Shown: piece after piece, positions 1 through 8,740 of the stretch | Layout: each line of letters opens with the position of its first letter | Position numbering within the stretch: the first letter of the stretch is position 1 | NCBI GenBank assembly: GCA_964652195.1 | Contig: CAZZBB010000073.1 | Span: forward strand, 1 to 64,000 | Direction of reading: 5' to 3' | DNA from: MSPOR6 sp964652195 | Lineage (GTDB): Bacteria; Poribacteria; WGA-4E; WGA-3G | DNA: 64,000 nt | Notes under the pieces: generated by a model | Told to the model about the DNA's origin: nothing | The model's database searches: none | What the model saw: the letters and a program-made list of their open reading frames with translations, nothing else | Position numbers and translations under genes: made by a program

Positions 1-155
1 TTACACTTTTTGTCACATCGTGTGTCATTTATTTTCGGTGAAATTTTGGCTTTCAGACCAGTACTGTACTGGGTTTATTACCTTATATATAGAAGAAAGT
101 AAAATTTCTAATTTCTCATTTTTGTGTTATTTCTGTTGTTGTGCTAAATTTTCAC
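1..155 (+). repeat. Palindromic intergenic element, copy A
   Basis: The copy opens with TTACACTTTTTGTCACA, a 3-nt centre and TGTGTC. After about 30 nt comes a perfect palindrome, CCAGTAC-T-GTACTGG (58-72), then an AT-rich stretch with a 'TTTTTGTG...TGTTGTTGTGCT' block. The same order of blocks recurs near 3.5, 41.9 and 53.9 kb. The element may extend left beyond the window. Function unknown. Confidence 0.55.
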
Positions 156-851
156 ATTTGTTAATTTTTTGTTGTTAATTTATAGTTATTAATTGACGAT
201 TGTTGGTTGTCAGTTAATGGAATATCTATGCCAAGATTTGCTGGTTTATATACACCTTTAAAAGTCTCTGTGTTTAGTTCTGAAATTCGTTTAAGATTCA
301 TTTTTAGTTTTTCAAGTTTTTTTAGTCGATTTTTAAAATCTCTGATTTTAGAGTGTCCTGCAGTAAGTCTGGCACTGTGTTAATAGCGAATCACTAAAAA
401 CAGGTGATTTTTTAGAAATTTGAAAAACTTGAAAAGTGTGTTTTGGATCAATCTGCTATATACCCAGTCGGGTAAAGGGATTGTATAGAATTGTCCGAAA
501 TTTACCAATTGAGTCTTAAATTCATAATTTATCATAACATAATAAACCTTAATTACTGATATATTCTATTATATAAAATTCTATTTTAACATATTCATAA
601 TGAGTTTGCAACCTTATTTTTCACGTATGTTACTATAGATGTAAGTGTATAGATTTTTCTTCATTATTTTTTTGTGGTAAAATATAAAATATGTGTAATA
701 ATTATATTTTACCATAAATGCGTGATAAACAAATGTCACGATTGCACATGATAAATCTATCAAACAAAAGAACTTGCTATACTACTTGAAAATCAGCAAG
801 AGAACATTACGCGTAAGAAAGTACGGAATATATCAATATCAGGAGAACAAA
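156..851. other. Gene-less AT-rich stretch
   Basis: No open frame here has a convincing start and ribosome-binding site. The DNA is AT-rich with runs of T and A. I see no tRNA, array or strong terminator. The promoter of the downstream ATPase gene probably lies near its right end, but I cannot fix it. Confidence 0.5.
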
Positions 852-2327
852 TTGAGCAAAATGGGAAATACACAGCATCCAAAGGTTGAAATCACAGTTG
901 AGAATTTTGGACCTATTCCTGAAGCAAACATTGATCTGCGTCCGTTGTCGGTATTTGTTGGTCCCAGCAATACGGGAAAAACCTATTTTGCAACGTTAGT
1001 GTATGCTTTGCATGGTATTTTTGACGGTTTTCTGCGTATACCTTTGCCAAATTCTTTCAGATCATTCTACAGCATGGTTTCTGATTCTCGTAATAATCTT
1101 ACATCTGCTTTCGCTTCAACAGATGAGGAAGTACCGGAAATAGTAAACAAATTATCAACGAAGCACAGGAACTTTACATTCTTAGATTTGCCAAAAGGGA
1201 TTCGTGAATTTGCACAAACAAATATTGAAGATTCAGAAATTTGGCAGAACGATTTAGGTACTGAACTTAAGCGTTGCTTAGGGTTACATAATATAGCAGG
1301 ATTAACCCGAAGAATCCAAGATCAGAATAATGAAATGAGAATGTTAATAAATGTAAGGGAGGAAAAGCAAGAATTTTGGTCATTCAATATAACAACAAAA
1401 AATACTGATATTGTAATTGACGGAACTATCAATGAAGATATGATACTTCTTGACGAGCATAGTTGGTTGTCAGAAGAAGATGGTCTAAATTTGGATGAAC
1501 TTCTTGAAATCTCTCCTGAAATCTTCCCTGGACTGAAGAGGCGTAATTTGAACCGGTACTACCTACCAGCAGCCCGGAGTGGAATTATGCAAAGTCACCA
1601 AGTTATTGCAAGTTCGGTAATGGCAAATGCCTCGCTCGCTGGTTTAGAGCAAATAGAAATACCAACACTATCTGGTGTAATTGCTGACTTTATGCAGAAA
1701 ATCATACTGTACGATGTAAGTAAACCATCAGAGAATGATGTCTCACACCTATCAAATACTATAGAATCTGATGTAATCAAAGGTCGGATTATTTCGACAT
1801 CTTCACAAAACCGCTATCCTGTCTTTCTCTATCATCCATCAGATGTTAAAGAGGATATTCGTTTAACCCAAGCATCATCAATGGTAACTGAACTTGCACC
1901 ATTAGTTCTATATCTCCGAAGTCTTGTCCAGCCAGGTGATACCCTCATCATTGAGGAACCGGAAGCACACCTACATCCCGGTGCCCAAGCGGACATGGCA
2001 GTTATTCTTGCGCGTCTGGTGCGCGCAGGTGTTAGGGTAATCATAACAACACATAGTGATTGGTTGCTTCAGGAGATAGGAAATCTTATACTCGAAGGGT
2101 TGATAGACGAAAAGACAGACGAACAACCGAGTTGGCTTCGACCAGAAGAGGTGGGGGCATGGCATTTTCAAAAAGACGAACCAGTAAAAGAGATCGCGTT
2201 CCATTCAAGAAAGGGGTTTTCTCCTAAAGATTACAATGACGTGGCTGAAGGACTATATAACCGATCGGTGAATCTCCAACAGAAGTATGAGAAGCAGAAA
2301 GGTGAGAGCACACGTGAATCTACATGA
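852..2327 (+). CDS. AAA/OLD-like ATPase of a putative two-gene module
   Basis: An ABC/SMC-like ATPase of the AAA_15/AAA_21 (OLD, RecF-like) type, about 491 residues. The N-terminal strand leads into Walker A GPSNTGKT (about 37-44). Near the C-terminus come a QASSM signature-like segment, Walker B LIIEEPEAHLHP (about 364-375) and the switch ITTHSD (about 398). No coiled-coil arm or TOPRIM domain is evident. The TTG at 852 sits 7 nt after AGGAG, and an ATG at 861 is the alternative start; an upstream ATG at 774 lacks a ribosome site. The stop overlaps the start of the next gene, so the two are probably translationally coupled. Such ATPases act with nucleases in phage-defence systems (Septu and PARIS are known relatives in design). 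The role here is inferred. Confidence 0.85.
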   Translation: MSKMGNTQHPKVEITVENFGPIPEANIDLRPLSVFVGPSNTGKTYFATLVYALHGIFDGFLRIPLPNSFRSFYSMVSDSRNNLTSAFASTDEEVPEIVNKLSTKHRNFTFLDLPKGIREFAQTNIEDSEIWQNDLGTELKRCLGLHNIAGLTRRIQDQNNEMRMLINVREEKQEFWSFNITTKNTDIVIDGTINEDMILLDEHSWLSEEDGLNLDELLEISPEIFPGLKRRNLNRYYLPAARSGIMQSHQVIASSVMANASLAGLEQIEIPTLSGVIADFMQKIILYDVSKPSENDVSHLSNTIESDVIKGRIISTSSQNRYPVFLYHPSDVKEDIRLTQASSMVTELAPLVLYLRSLVQPGDTLIIEEPEAHLHPGAQADMAVILARLVRAGVRVIITTHSDWLLQEIGNLILEGLIDEKTDEQPSWLRPEEVGAWHFQKDEPVKEIAFHSRKGFSPKDYNDVAEGLYNRSVNLQQKYEKQKGESTREST

Positions 2328-2805
2328 AGCTCTTGAGGAGATTCGACAGCAGGTAGCGGAAAACGCAGCTACGTCTTATACTAAAGAGGGATGTCAAGTT
2401 TCAATGACGAATTTACCCTCTGAACGCGTTGTATTAGATGTGGACCTTGCTTGTCCAACGTCCAGTGCATCAACAAATCAATGTGACTTTATTCTCTTCT
2501 ATATTGACACTATTTTAAGTAGACTCGTTGGTGTTCCAATGGAACTAAAAAGTGGGGACGTAAAAGCATCAACAGTTGTGGCACAACTCAGAAAAGGTGC
2601 TCGTATCGTTCACAATTTCACACCCAAGAATATTGAAATTGAATTGATACCCGTGTTAGTTCACGATGGAATTCATAGGGCACAATCTGAACAACTCAAA
2701 ACAAAAAGAATAAGATTTCGTAGGGATAGAATTCCAATTAACATGACAAGATGTGGCTATCAAGAGAATATAGCAGAAGTTGTTAAAAAAACTACAAAAC
2801 GTTAA
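2314..2805 (+). CDS. Small PD-(D/E)xK-like protein, partner of the ATPase
   Basis: About 163 residues from GTG 2314, which lies behind an AGGTGAG ribosome site and overlaps the ATPase gene by 14 nt. ATG 2287 would be a longer alternative. The middle reads CDFILFYID, a short linker, then PMELKSGD followed by a helix with VVAQL. A D...ExK arrangement followed by a helix is the usual core of PD-(D/E)xK nucleases, so a DNA- or RNA-cleaving role is plausible. The basic C-terminus (KTKRIRFRRDR) could bind nucleic acid. No family name can be given from sequence alone. The overlap with the ATPase argues that the two act together. Confidence 0.75.
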   Translation: MNLHEALEEIRQQVAENAATSYTKEGCQVSMTNLPSERVVLDVDLACPTSSASTNQCDFILFYIDTILSRLVGVPMELKSGDVKASTVVAQLRKGARIVHNFTPKNIEIELIPVLVHDGIHRAQSEQLKTKRIRFRRDRIPINMTRCGYQENIAEVVKKTTKR

Positions 2806-3067
2806 ATATGATTAACCTGGAAATGTTGCGAAAGCGAACCTTCATGTGCGCGATCATCTCAAGTACTTTTAAACGACAAATTGAGTTGAAGTCTCATATG
2901 AAAATACCAATAGATAGCCAATATTTTGGGGTATCTACTTCCAATTTGCGTGATAAAAATGTATAAAAAAGATGAAGTTTATTCTACAAGGTAGCAACTT
3001 AGGTTATAGTATCGAAAAATAAATTGAAGAAAATTAAAAGAACAATCATCACATAAATGAAAAACAG
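2806..3067. other. Intergenic stretch, nothing recognised
   Basis: AT-rich DNA after the nuclease-like gene. No clear terminator hairpin with a T-run, and no coding frame I can support. Confidence 0.4.
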
Positions 3068-3096
3068 TTGACATATAAGTAAACATACGTTACAAT
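3068..3096 (+). promoter_or_regulatory. Sigma-70-type promoter
   Basis: TTGACA (3068-3073), a 17-nt spacer, then TACAAT (3091-3096). This is a near-consensus housekeeping promoter, 57 nt upstream of the small ORF at 3154 and of the palindromic element that follows it. Confidence 0.6.
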
Positions 3097-3153
3097 AACA
3101 TATAGAGAATATTTATTATACGCATACTAATACAAAATCAAAGATAAATCAAT

Positions 3154-3555
3154 ATGATTAAAGAAAATATATTCACAGTTATACAAATATCAATAATATC
3201 ACACATCTTAATGGAGAATCCAGTGCTAAGGAATCCATCAAGAACACTTTTTTATTTTTTAGTACAAATTCGTAAATTGTCTCTAAACATAGGTGGCTAC
3301 TTACCTAACAGCGACTATACTAAAATTACGGTGACAGAAAAAAGTTACGATTTCGTAACTTTTGGTTTATGGGAATGTCATCTAATAGGATACACCCCAA
3401 AAGGTTATGTCACAATAATGAGATATTATTATTTAGAAAATGTATTACAAATGTCTGTATCGGATATTCTCCATAAGAAGAACAAAGACACAAAAGCACA
3501 CAATTTCAGAATTTTTAACATTCTTAAAAAAAACAAGGACGAACATAGACTGTGA
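3154..3555 (+). CDS. Hypothetical protein, doubtful
   Basis: A 133-codon frame with no recognised domain, rich in Ile, Tyr and Lys as expected of AT-rich DNA. It lies behind a near-consensus promoter but has only a weak ribosome site. Its 3' third falls inside the repeated palindromic element. The related copy at 53.9 kb also contains a small frame ending at the same palindrome, so this may be a degenerate gene carried by the repeat, or a chance frame. No function can be proposed. Confidence 0.25.
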   Translation: MIKENIFTVIQISIISHILMENPVLRNPSRTLFYFLVQIRKLSLNIGGYLPNSDYTKITVTEKSYDFVTFGLWECHLIGYTPKGYVTIMRYYYLENVLQMSVSDILHKKNKDTKAHNFRIFNILKKNKDEHRL

Positions 3556-3612
3556 CAGGGCGGACAGCCGTTTTATTAATGACACAAAATGTGTCAAAAA
3601 GTGTAACATTTT
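3480..3612 (-). repeat. Palindromic intergenic element, copy B
   Basis: Read on the minus strand it begins GTTACACTTTTTGACACA, a 3-nt centre and TGTGTCA. It continues with CGGCTGTCCGCCCTGTCA and then a TTCTGAAATTGTGTGCTTTTGTG block, in the same order as the other three copies. Confidence 0.55.
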
Positions 3613-3824
3613 TAACTATAAAAACAACATATATAACATATGTGAAATATGATAATCCTAAAAAATTAAAAAAATAGTATACGAATTCTATTTAATTTGT
3701 TCCCATTACGAGTGTTCTTAATAGCAATTATGATATGGGGGAGGAATGCTATTAAGGGATTCCCCAGATATTCCCGTACGTTATCAAAACTTAAGAAGTA
3801 TTAGGCAAATTCCGATAACTACGG

Positions 3825-3943
3825 TTTATAGTAAAGTGAATAATTAATGAGACATTTCAACGTTTACGAAGAACGTCCATCGTAGGGGCGAGGTCACCTC
3901 GCCCGTTGTAAAATGTTCCATTAATACAAAAGTTTACTATAAA
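3825..3943. repeat. MITE-like inverted repeat, 119 bp
   Basis: The ends are TTTATAGTAAA and its exact reverse complement TTTACTATAAA. Inner arms also pair (ATTAATG...ACATTT.CAACG against its complement) around a central GC-rich hairpin, GGGGCGAGG...CCTCGCCC. It encodes no protein. The structure fits a miniature transposable element or a folded intergenic repeat. Confidence 0.6.
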
Positions 3944-3975
3944 TAAATATCTCAGTAATTCAGTCCATAAAATTA

Positions 3976-4012
3976 TCGTAGGGGTGGGGTTTCCCCACCC
4001 GCGCCCGTATAT
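3976..4012. repeat. GC-rich intergenic hairpin
   Basis: GTAGGGGTGGGG, TTT, then CCCCACCCGCGCC forms a strong hairpin. It resembles the core of the element just upstream and the hairpin at 42058-42085. It belongs to the genome's family of GTAGGGG-type repeats. Confidence 0.5.
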
Positions 4013-4221
4013 TACCGATTGAATAAAATAATCTTCATGGAACCGCACTAAATACAATACAACATGTGAATTTATGAGAACGATCCATTTAGAAATGGTA
4101 TAATTTCTGGTTTAGTCATTTGGATTTTTCTACCAACATTGATAAATCATCAGCTGAATTATCAACCGATATAAACACTGATATAGCATAAGTTTATAGC
4201 GTAATCATCAACCCAAACCAG

Positions 4222-5268
4222 TTAGAAATCATCAACCCGTACATAATAGGTTCCTCTCCCTTTACCTTTCTTATTCAATAACCCGTTTTGTACCAATGTC
4301 AACAATTCCTTATGTGCTGTTGTATGTGAAAGATCGACAAGTTGTTGTAAGTCTCGATTGGTAATTCGTCCGTGTTTTTCAACATAGGTGAGAATAGTCA
4401 GTTGCCGTTCGGAAAGTGCAATTTGTCCAATTTTATCACGTAAAGCCCTATCCCTACTATGCGTAAGCACTAATTCTTTAATTTTCTGCATTTCTGCGGC
4501 AATGCCAACAGTAAAATATTCTAACCACGTTGAGAGGATGCTTGTTGTCCGGACACTCTGCAAAGCCTCATAATAATCCGCAGGATTCATATCATAATGT
4601 TCTTCAAGCGAAAAGAGTTTCTTTATATCGTAACCTGAATGATAGAGAATAAGGTTTGCAAGCGCTCGTGCAGTTCGCCCGTTACCATCAAGAAATGGAT
4701 GAATTGTAACCAACTGGTAATGTGCAATGCCTGCCTTTAGTAATGGCGATAGTTCACTTGTCTCGTTAGAACGCAACCAATCAACCAATTCAAGCATGAG
4801 AATTGGCACTTCAGAAGCGGGGGGTGGTGTGTAGATTACCTCTTTAGTTTTGTTGTTTACAACATAATTCTGGATTTTACGGAATTCTCCCGGTTCATAA
4901 CCGCCTTCAATTCCATCAAGTATCAAGTAATGTATATGTCGAATTGTGCGGAGATCAATCTCCATATCAGGATCAGCATAGACTTCATCTATGAATGCAG
5001 CTACTTTCAAATAATTGCGTACCTCTTGTATGTCTCGTTCTCGCGCAACAACAGGTTTGTCATCAATCAGGTCTCGAACCTGTTCTATAGTGAGTTGGGT
5101 TCCCTCAATCCGGGTGGTATGATGTGCTTGGCGAATTAATGCATCTTTCTGAAGTCGTGATTGCCAGATAGGTAGGATAGGAGAATTCTCTATAACCTCT
5201 TTTGCACCTTCAATATCCATTAGGTTTTTAACGATGGTATGTGTATAACTGAATTCAGGTTTAAACAT
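4222..5268 (-). CDS. Fic family protein with C-terminal winged helix
   Basis: 348 residues. The Fic core motif HPFLDGNGRTARAL (His190) carries the catalytic His and the phosphate-binding loop for transferring AMP (or another nucleotide) to hydroxyl side chains of target proteins. An N-terminal TTRIEG (51-56) matches the inhibitory (S/T)xxxE(G/N) helix, so this is a self-inhibited class II Fic. GEFRK follows at about 127. The last 70 or so residues form a winged-helix DNA-binding segment, as in many chromosomal Fic proteins. It lies 9 bp after the DppC-like gene on the same strand and may be read through from it. The target is unknown; no antitoxin gene is next to it. Confidence 0.92.
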   Translation of the reverse strand: MFKPEFSYTHTIVKNLMDIEGAKEVIENSPILPIWQSRLQKDALIRQAHHTTRIEGTQLTIEQVRDLIDDKPVVARERDIQEVRNYLKVAAFIDEVYADPDMEIDLRTIRHIHYLILDGIEGGYEPGEFRKIQNYVVNNKTKEVIYTPPPASEVPILMLELVDWLRSNETSELSPLLKAGIAHYQLVTIHPFLDGNGRTARALANLILYHSGYDIKKLFSLEEHYDMNPADYYEALQSVRTTSILSTWLEYFTVGIAAEMQKIKELVLTHSRDRALRDKIGQIALSERQLTILTYVEKHGRITNRDLQQLVDLSHTTAHKELLTLVQNGLLNKKGKGRGTYYVRVDDF

Positions 5269-5277
5269 AATATTGCC

Positions 5278-6132
5278 TCAATCTATTTGTGGATCAAGCG
5301 CATCTCGGAGCGCATCTCCAAGCAGATTAAATCCTAAGACAATCAGAAAAATCGCTATTCCGGGAGCAGTTACAGCTATGGGTGCTTTCCGTATGAACTT
5401 AGTGTTTTCATTGAGCATAGCACCCCATTCAGGCACACCAACTTCTGCCCCCAAACCGAGGAAACTGAGGCCTGCTGCATCTAAGATTGCAGCACCGATA
5501 CCTAATGTGGCTTGAACAATCAACGGCGCGATACAATTGGGGAGAACAGTGGTTAGAAGAATACGGGTGTCACTGGCACCAATAACTTTTGCAGCCGTGA
5601 CATAATCCAACTCCCGAACTTTCAGAACAGAGGCGCGAAGAATCCTCGCATATTGTGGAATATACACAATTGACACCGCTATTATAGCGTTGGTTAAGCT
5701 TTGTCCTAAGATCGTTACAATTACCATCGCAAGCAGAATACTCGGCATGGCAAGCATCATATCCATCACACGCATTATCAGGTTATCAAGCCATCCACCA
5801 AAATAGCCAGCGATTGCCCCGAACAGTGTACCAAACCCGAGTGAAAATGTCATGGCAATAAAGCCGACTTTTAACGATATACGTGAACCGTATATTATCC
5901 TACTAAAAATATCCCGTCCTGTACCGTCAGTGCCGAAGTAGTGCTCTCCAGAAAGACCTTTTAGTCGCATTGCTACATTCGTTTTCATGGGATCATGGGT
6001 TGCGATTAGGGGTGCTAATATAGCGACAAGAAGGAAAAAGAGAATTATTGTCGCACCGATTGTAGCTGACGGATGCCGTAATAATTTACGTATGATCTGT
6101 TGTTGTCCTGTGGGTGCAGTCGGTGTATTCAT
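5278..6132 (-). CDS. ABC transporter permease, DppC/OppC type
   Basis: 284-residue inner-membrane permease of a peptide/nickel-type ABC importer. It has an N-terminal membrane helix, an HYFGTDGTGRDIFSR segment and five further hydrophobic helices. The EAA loop (around YVTAAKVIGAS...LPN) contacts the ATPase. These are the hallmarks of OppC/DppC. Its start overlaps the end of the DppB-like gene by 4 nt (ATGA), so the two are one operon. Neither the binding protein nor the ATPase subunits are in this window, so the substrate (oligopeptide, or a sugar in some lineages) stays open. Confidence 0.93.
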   Translation of the reverse strand: MNTPTAPTGQQQIIRKLLRHPSATIGATIILFFLLVAILAPLIATHDPMKTNVAMRLKGLSGEHYFGTDGTGRDIFSRIIYGSRISLKVGFIAMTFSLGFGTLFGAIAGYFGGWLDNLIMRVMDMMLAMPSILLAMVIVTILGQSLTNAIIAVSIVYIPQYARILRASVLKVRELDYVTAAKVIGASDTRILLTTVLPNCIAPLIVQATLGIGAAILDAAGLSFLGLGAEVGVPEWGAMLNENTKFIRKAPIAVTAPGIAIFLIVLGFNLLGDALRDALDPQID

Positions 6133-7151
6133 TGTGCTTCATCTCCTACTCGGATGCGTGGATCAAAGTACGCATATAACAGGTCAACAATAAGATTGAC
6201 GAACATAAAGAGCGCGGATACAAAAAGCACTCCACCCTGCACCGCTCTAACATCACGAGCTTCAACAGAATCTCGTAGCCATGACCCAAGACCAGGCCAG
6301 GAGAAGATATGCTCAGTTAATATAGCACCACCCATGAGATACCCAAATTCAAGACCGATGACTGTCAATACAGGGACCATACTATTTTTCAAGGCGTGTT
6401 TGATTATAACTGCCCACTTTGAAAGTCCTTTAGCATAAGCAGTGGTGATGTAGGGTTGGTTCAACACCTCCAACAGACTTGACCGTGTCATCCGAGCAAT
6501 TATCGCCAATGGGATTGTACCTAATGTAATGGCTGGGAGTATCAGGTGTTTTATTGCGTCTTTAAATGCTGTAAAGTTTCCCGCAAGTAAGGTATCAATA
6601 AGATAGAAACCGGTAGGTGTTTTGATGTCTAAACTTAGGATAGGATCCAAACGTCCTGTTGCGGGGAAGATTTTGAAGTAATAGGAGAACAATAAAATTA
6701 ACATCAACCCTAACCAGAAGATAGGCATTGATATTCCAGCGAGAGATGTGGTCATAGATATATAGTCTAAGAATCTACCACGATAGACAGCAGCAATGAT
6801 TCCCGCAGTAATACCAAATAGAATAGAAAATATCATTGCGGCAAGGGTTAATTCTGCGGTGGCAGGAAAATACTGTTTTATTTCATCTATGACGTTTTGC
6901 TTTGACTTAAATGAACGTCCCAAATCGAGTCTGACAAGATCCCACAGGTATTTCGCATATTGCTGATAAAGAGGTTTATCCAAACCCATATCTTCTCTCA
7001 GTTGGGTGAGAATCTCTTCAGTTGCACGTTCCCCGGCAATGGTGAGTGCCGCATCACCCGGAATCAAATGCACCATAAAGAAAACAAGGAGGGATACTCC
7101 AAGGAGTGATAGACCGATGGAGAGGAAACGTTGGATTAGATAGGATAGCAA
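6129..7151 (-). CDS. ABC transporter permease, DppB/OppB type
   Basis: 340-residue permease. It has the N-terminal helix and MVHLIPGDAA segment typical of DppB/OppB, then a region rich in periplasmic loop, an EAA-like loop (YITTAYAKGLSKWAV...LKN) and the C-terminal YAYFDPRIR signature. It starts at TTG 7151, preceded by a GAGG ribosome site 8 nt upstream. It pairs with the DppC-like permease to form the transmembrane channel. The gene is 64 bp from the XRE/metallo-beta-lactamase gene upstream on the same strand. Confidence 0.93.
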   Translation of the reverse strand: MLSYLIQRFLSIGLSLLGVSLLVFFMVHLIPGDAALTIAGERATEEILTQLREDMGLDKPLYQQYAKYLWDLVRLDLGRSFKSKQNVIDEIKQYFPATAELTLAAMIFSILFGITAGIIAAVYRGRFLDYISMTTSLAGISMPIFWLGLMLILLFSYYFKIFPATGRLDPILSLDIKTPTGFYLIDTLLAGNFTAFKDAIKHLILPAITLGTIPLAIIARMTRSSLLEVLNQPYITTAYAKGLSKWAVIIKHALKNSMVPVLTVIGLEFGYLMGGAILTEHIFSWPGLGSWLRDSVEARDVRAVQGGVLFVSALFMFVNLIVDLLYAYFDPRIRVGDEAQ

Positions 7152-7215
7152 TATATAAGCCTCACAACCTACTGTTACAGACCGTTACAGAAGATCTTCA
7201 TTTAGGAGGAGGGAT

Positions 7216-8043
7216 TTAGAAAAACGGATTGTGTAATTTTTCTTCACCAACAGTCGTTGGAGGACCGTGACCTGGGAATAGACGTACGTCATCAGGAAGT
7301 GAAAGTATATTATCTCGAACACTATTTATCTCATCTTCATAAGAGATGTTGGGACCACCGACTGATCCTGCGAAAATTGCATCTCCAACGAAAGCAGCAG
7401 TCTGGGTTACAAAACTACAACCACCGGGTGTGTGTCCAGGTGTATCAGCGACAGTGACCATGAGTTGACCTATACTAATTACGTCTGCGTGAACAAGCTC
7501 TTTTAAATCGGTATCGGTCTGAGGTTTAGGTTCGTTTTTGTGGATATATGTTTGGCAATCCGTGGCACGTTGAAGTTGCGGTAAACCATTGGTGTGATCA
7601 CCATGTGAATGTGTTAAGAGGATGGCAGTAGGGTTAACTTTTTGTGTGTCAAGAACTTCTAATATCATATCAGGATGTGCAGCTGTATCAATTATGGCAG
7701 CCTCATCGGTTGCTTTACATATTAAGAGGTATGCATTGACCGGCCAACCACCAACTGGAGCACTAATAGTGACGATATCAAGTTGTGCTTTTGGGTGTTG
7801 TTGTTCTGGGAGGGGTTCCCACTGTTCAGTAGCAATTGCAAGCAGTTTTCCACCGTCTAAATTGAGTACTTCAGCGAGTTTATATACTTGCGTCTCTGTT
7901 GGTTTTAAGGTATACTTTTCCATACGAGACAGATCCGACTCAGTGATTTCTGATGCCTGTGCTACTTCACCCTGAGACATGTTCTGTCCACGTCGTGCTT
8001 TACCAATTATATCACCAAATTCATCTTCAAGTGTGTATGCCAT
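7216..8043 (-). CDS. XRE helix-turn-helix fused to metallo-beta-lactamase domain
   Basis: 275 residues in two parts. Residues about 10-70 form a Cro/C1 (XRE) helix-turn-helix with MSQGEVAQASEITESDLSRM. From about 88 onward comes a glyoxalase II-like metallo-beta-lactamase fold with HSHGDH (145-150), a further His at TPGHTPGG, Asp in FVGDAIFAG and His in FPGHG. Those are the usual ligands for two metal ions, so hydrolase activity is expected, perhaps on a thioester or lactone. A DNA-binding head on such an enzyme suggests a transcription regulator that senses or processes a small metabolite. It lies upstream of the permease genes on the same strand. Confidence 0.85.
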   Translation of the reverse strand: MAYTLEDEFGDIIGKARRGQNMSQGEVAQASEITESDLSRMEKYTLKPTETQVYKLAEVLNLDGGKLLAIATEQWEPLPEQQHPKAQLDIVTISAPVGGWPVNAYLLICKATDEAAIIDTAAHPDMILEVLDTQKVNPTAILLTHSHGDHTNGLPQLQRATDCQTYIHKNEPKPQTDTDLKELVHADVISIGQLMVTVADTPGHTPGGCSFVTQTAAFVGDAIFAGSVGGPNISYEDEINSVRDNILSLPDDVRLFPGHGPPTTVGEEKLHNPFF

Positions 8044-8164
8044 GATGTATTCTCCTACAGTATGGAATTAGAAATAGTATAGCAAAGTTATAGGTATAAG
8101 ACAAACAATTTGGAACGGATCGTTACCGATAGGGTATATAAACAGTCTTTTCGGGGTAAATAAA

Positions 8165-8731
8165 ATGAATACACAAGAAAGCGAATTCTATCAACAGACT
8201 CTTCCATCAGAGTACAACGGGATGACGTTGGAGGAATTTCTTGATAGCGATTTAGAAGGATTTGAATACTTGGAAGGGGAATTAATACCGATGCCACCAA
8301 CTTCAGGAAAACATGGTGATATTTGCTCTAACATTCAATGGTATTTGCAGTCACATGTTCGCACAAATCGGTTAGGACGCGTCTATACATCAGACACAGG
8401 ATTCCAGATTGGTGATCGTATGCTTATACCAGATGTGGCCTTTATTTCTGCCGCACGTCTTCCTGAAGAACGGGAAACATCCTTTTCTATTTCACCAGAT
8501 ATTGCAATAGAGGTAGTTTCTCGATCCGATTCTCAGTATAAAGTAGTTCAAAAAGCACTCGCGTATCTGGAAGCAGGCACACGTCTTGTGTGGGTTATTG
8601 AACCAATCGCTAAAACGGTAACGGTATATCGTTCAGAAACCGATATTCAGACACTTACACGAAATGACATGTTGATAGGTGAAGATGTTATTGAAGGATT
8701 TTCTTGTCCAGTGATACAACTTTTTGAATAA
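8165..8731 (+). CDS. Uma2 family (DUF820) putative endonuclease
   Basis: 188 residues. MTLEEFLD near the start, YLEGELIPMP, a strand pair around LIPDVAFIS, PDIAIEVVS, and a helix with KALAYLEAGTRLVWVI are the order of motifs found in Uma2/DUF820 proteins. These have a PD-(D/E)xK nuclease fold and are very numerous in cyanobacteria and some other phyla. Their cell role is unproven. It is followed after 9 nt by the sugar isomerase-like gene. Confidence 0.9.
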   Translation: MNTQESEFYQQTLPSEYNGMTLEEFLDSDLEGFEYLEGELIPMPPTSGKHGDICSNIQWYLQSHVRTNRLGRVYTSDTGFQIGDRMLIPDVAFISAARLPEERETSFSISPDIAIEVVSRSDSQYKVVQKALAYLEAGTRLVWVIEPIAKTVTVYRSETDIQTLTRNDMLIGEDVIEGFSCPVIQLFE

Positions 8732-8740
8732 GGAGATTTT

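Larger units (their letters stand above)
3613..4221. other. Gene-less stretch with hairpin repeats
   Basis: Contains the inverted-repeat element at 3825-3943, a second GC-rich hairpin at 3976-4012, and an AGAAATGGTATAA motif near 4091. That last motif recurs at the edge of the element at 42555-42668. No gene seen. Confidence 0.5.

Noticed and set aside
3857..4057. Minus-strand 66-codon frame
   Set aside because: It lies wholly over two hairpin repeats, with no ribosome site and no conserved features.
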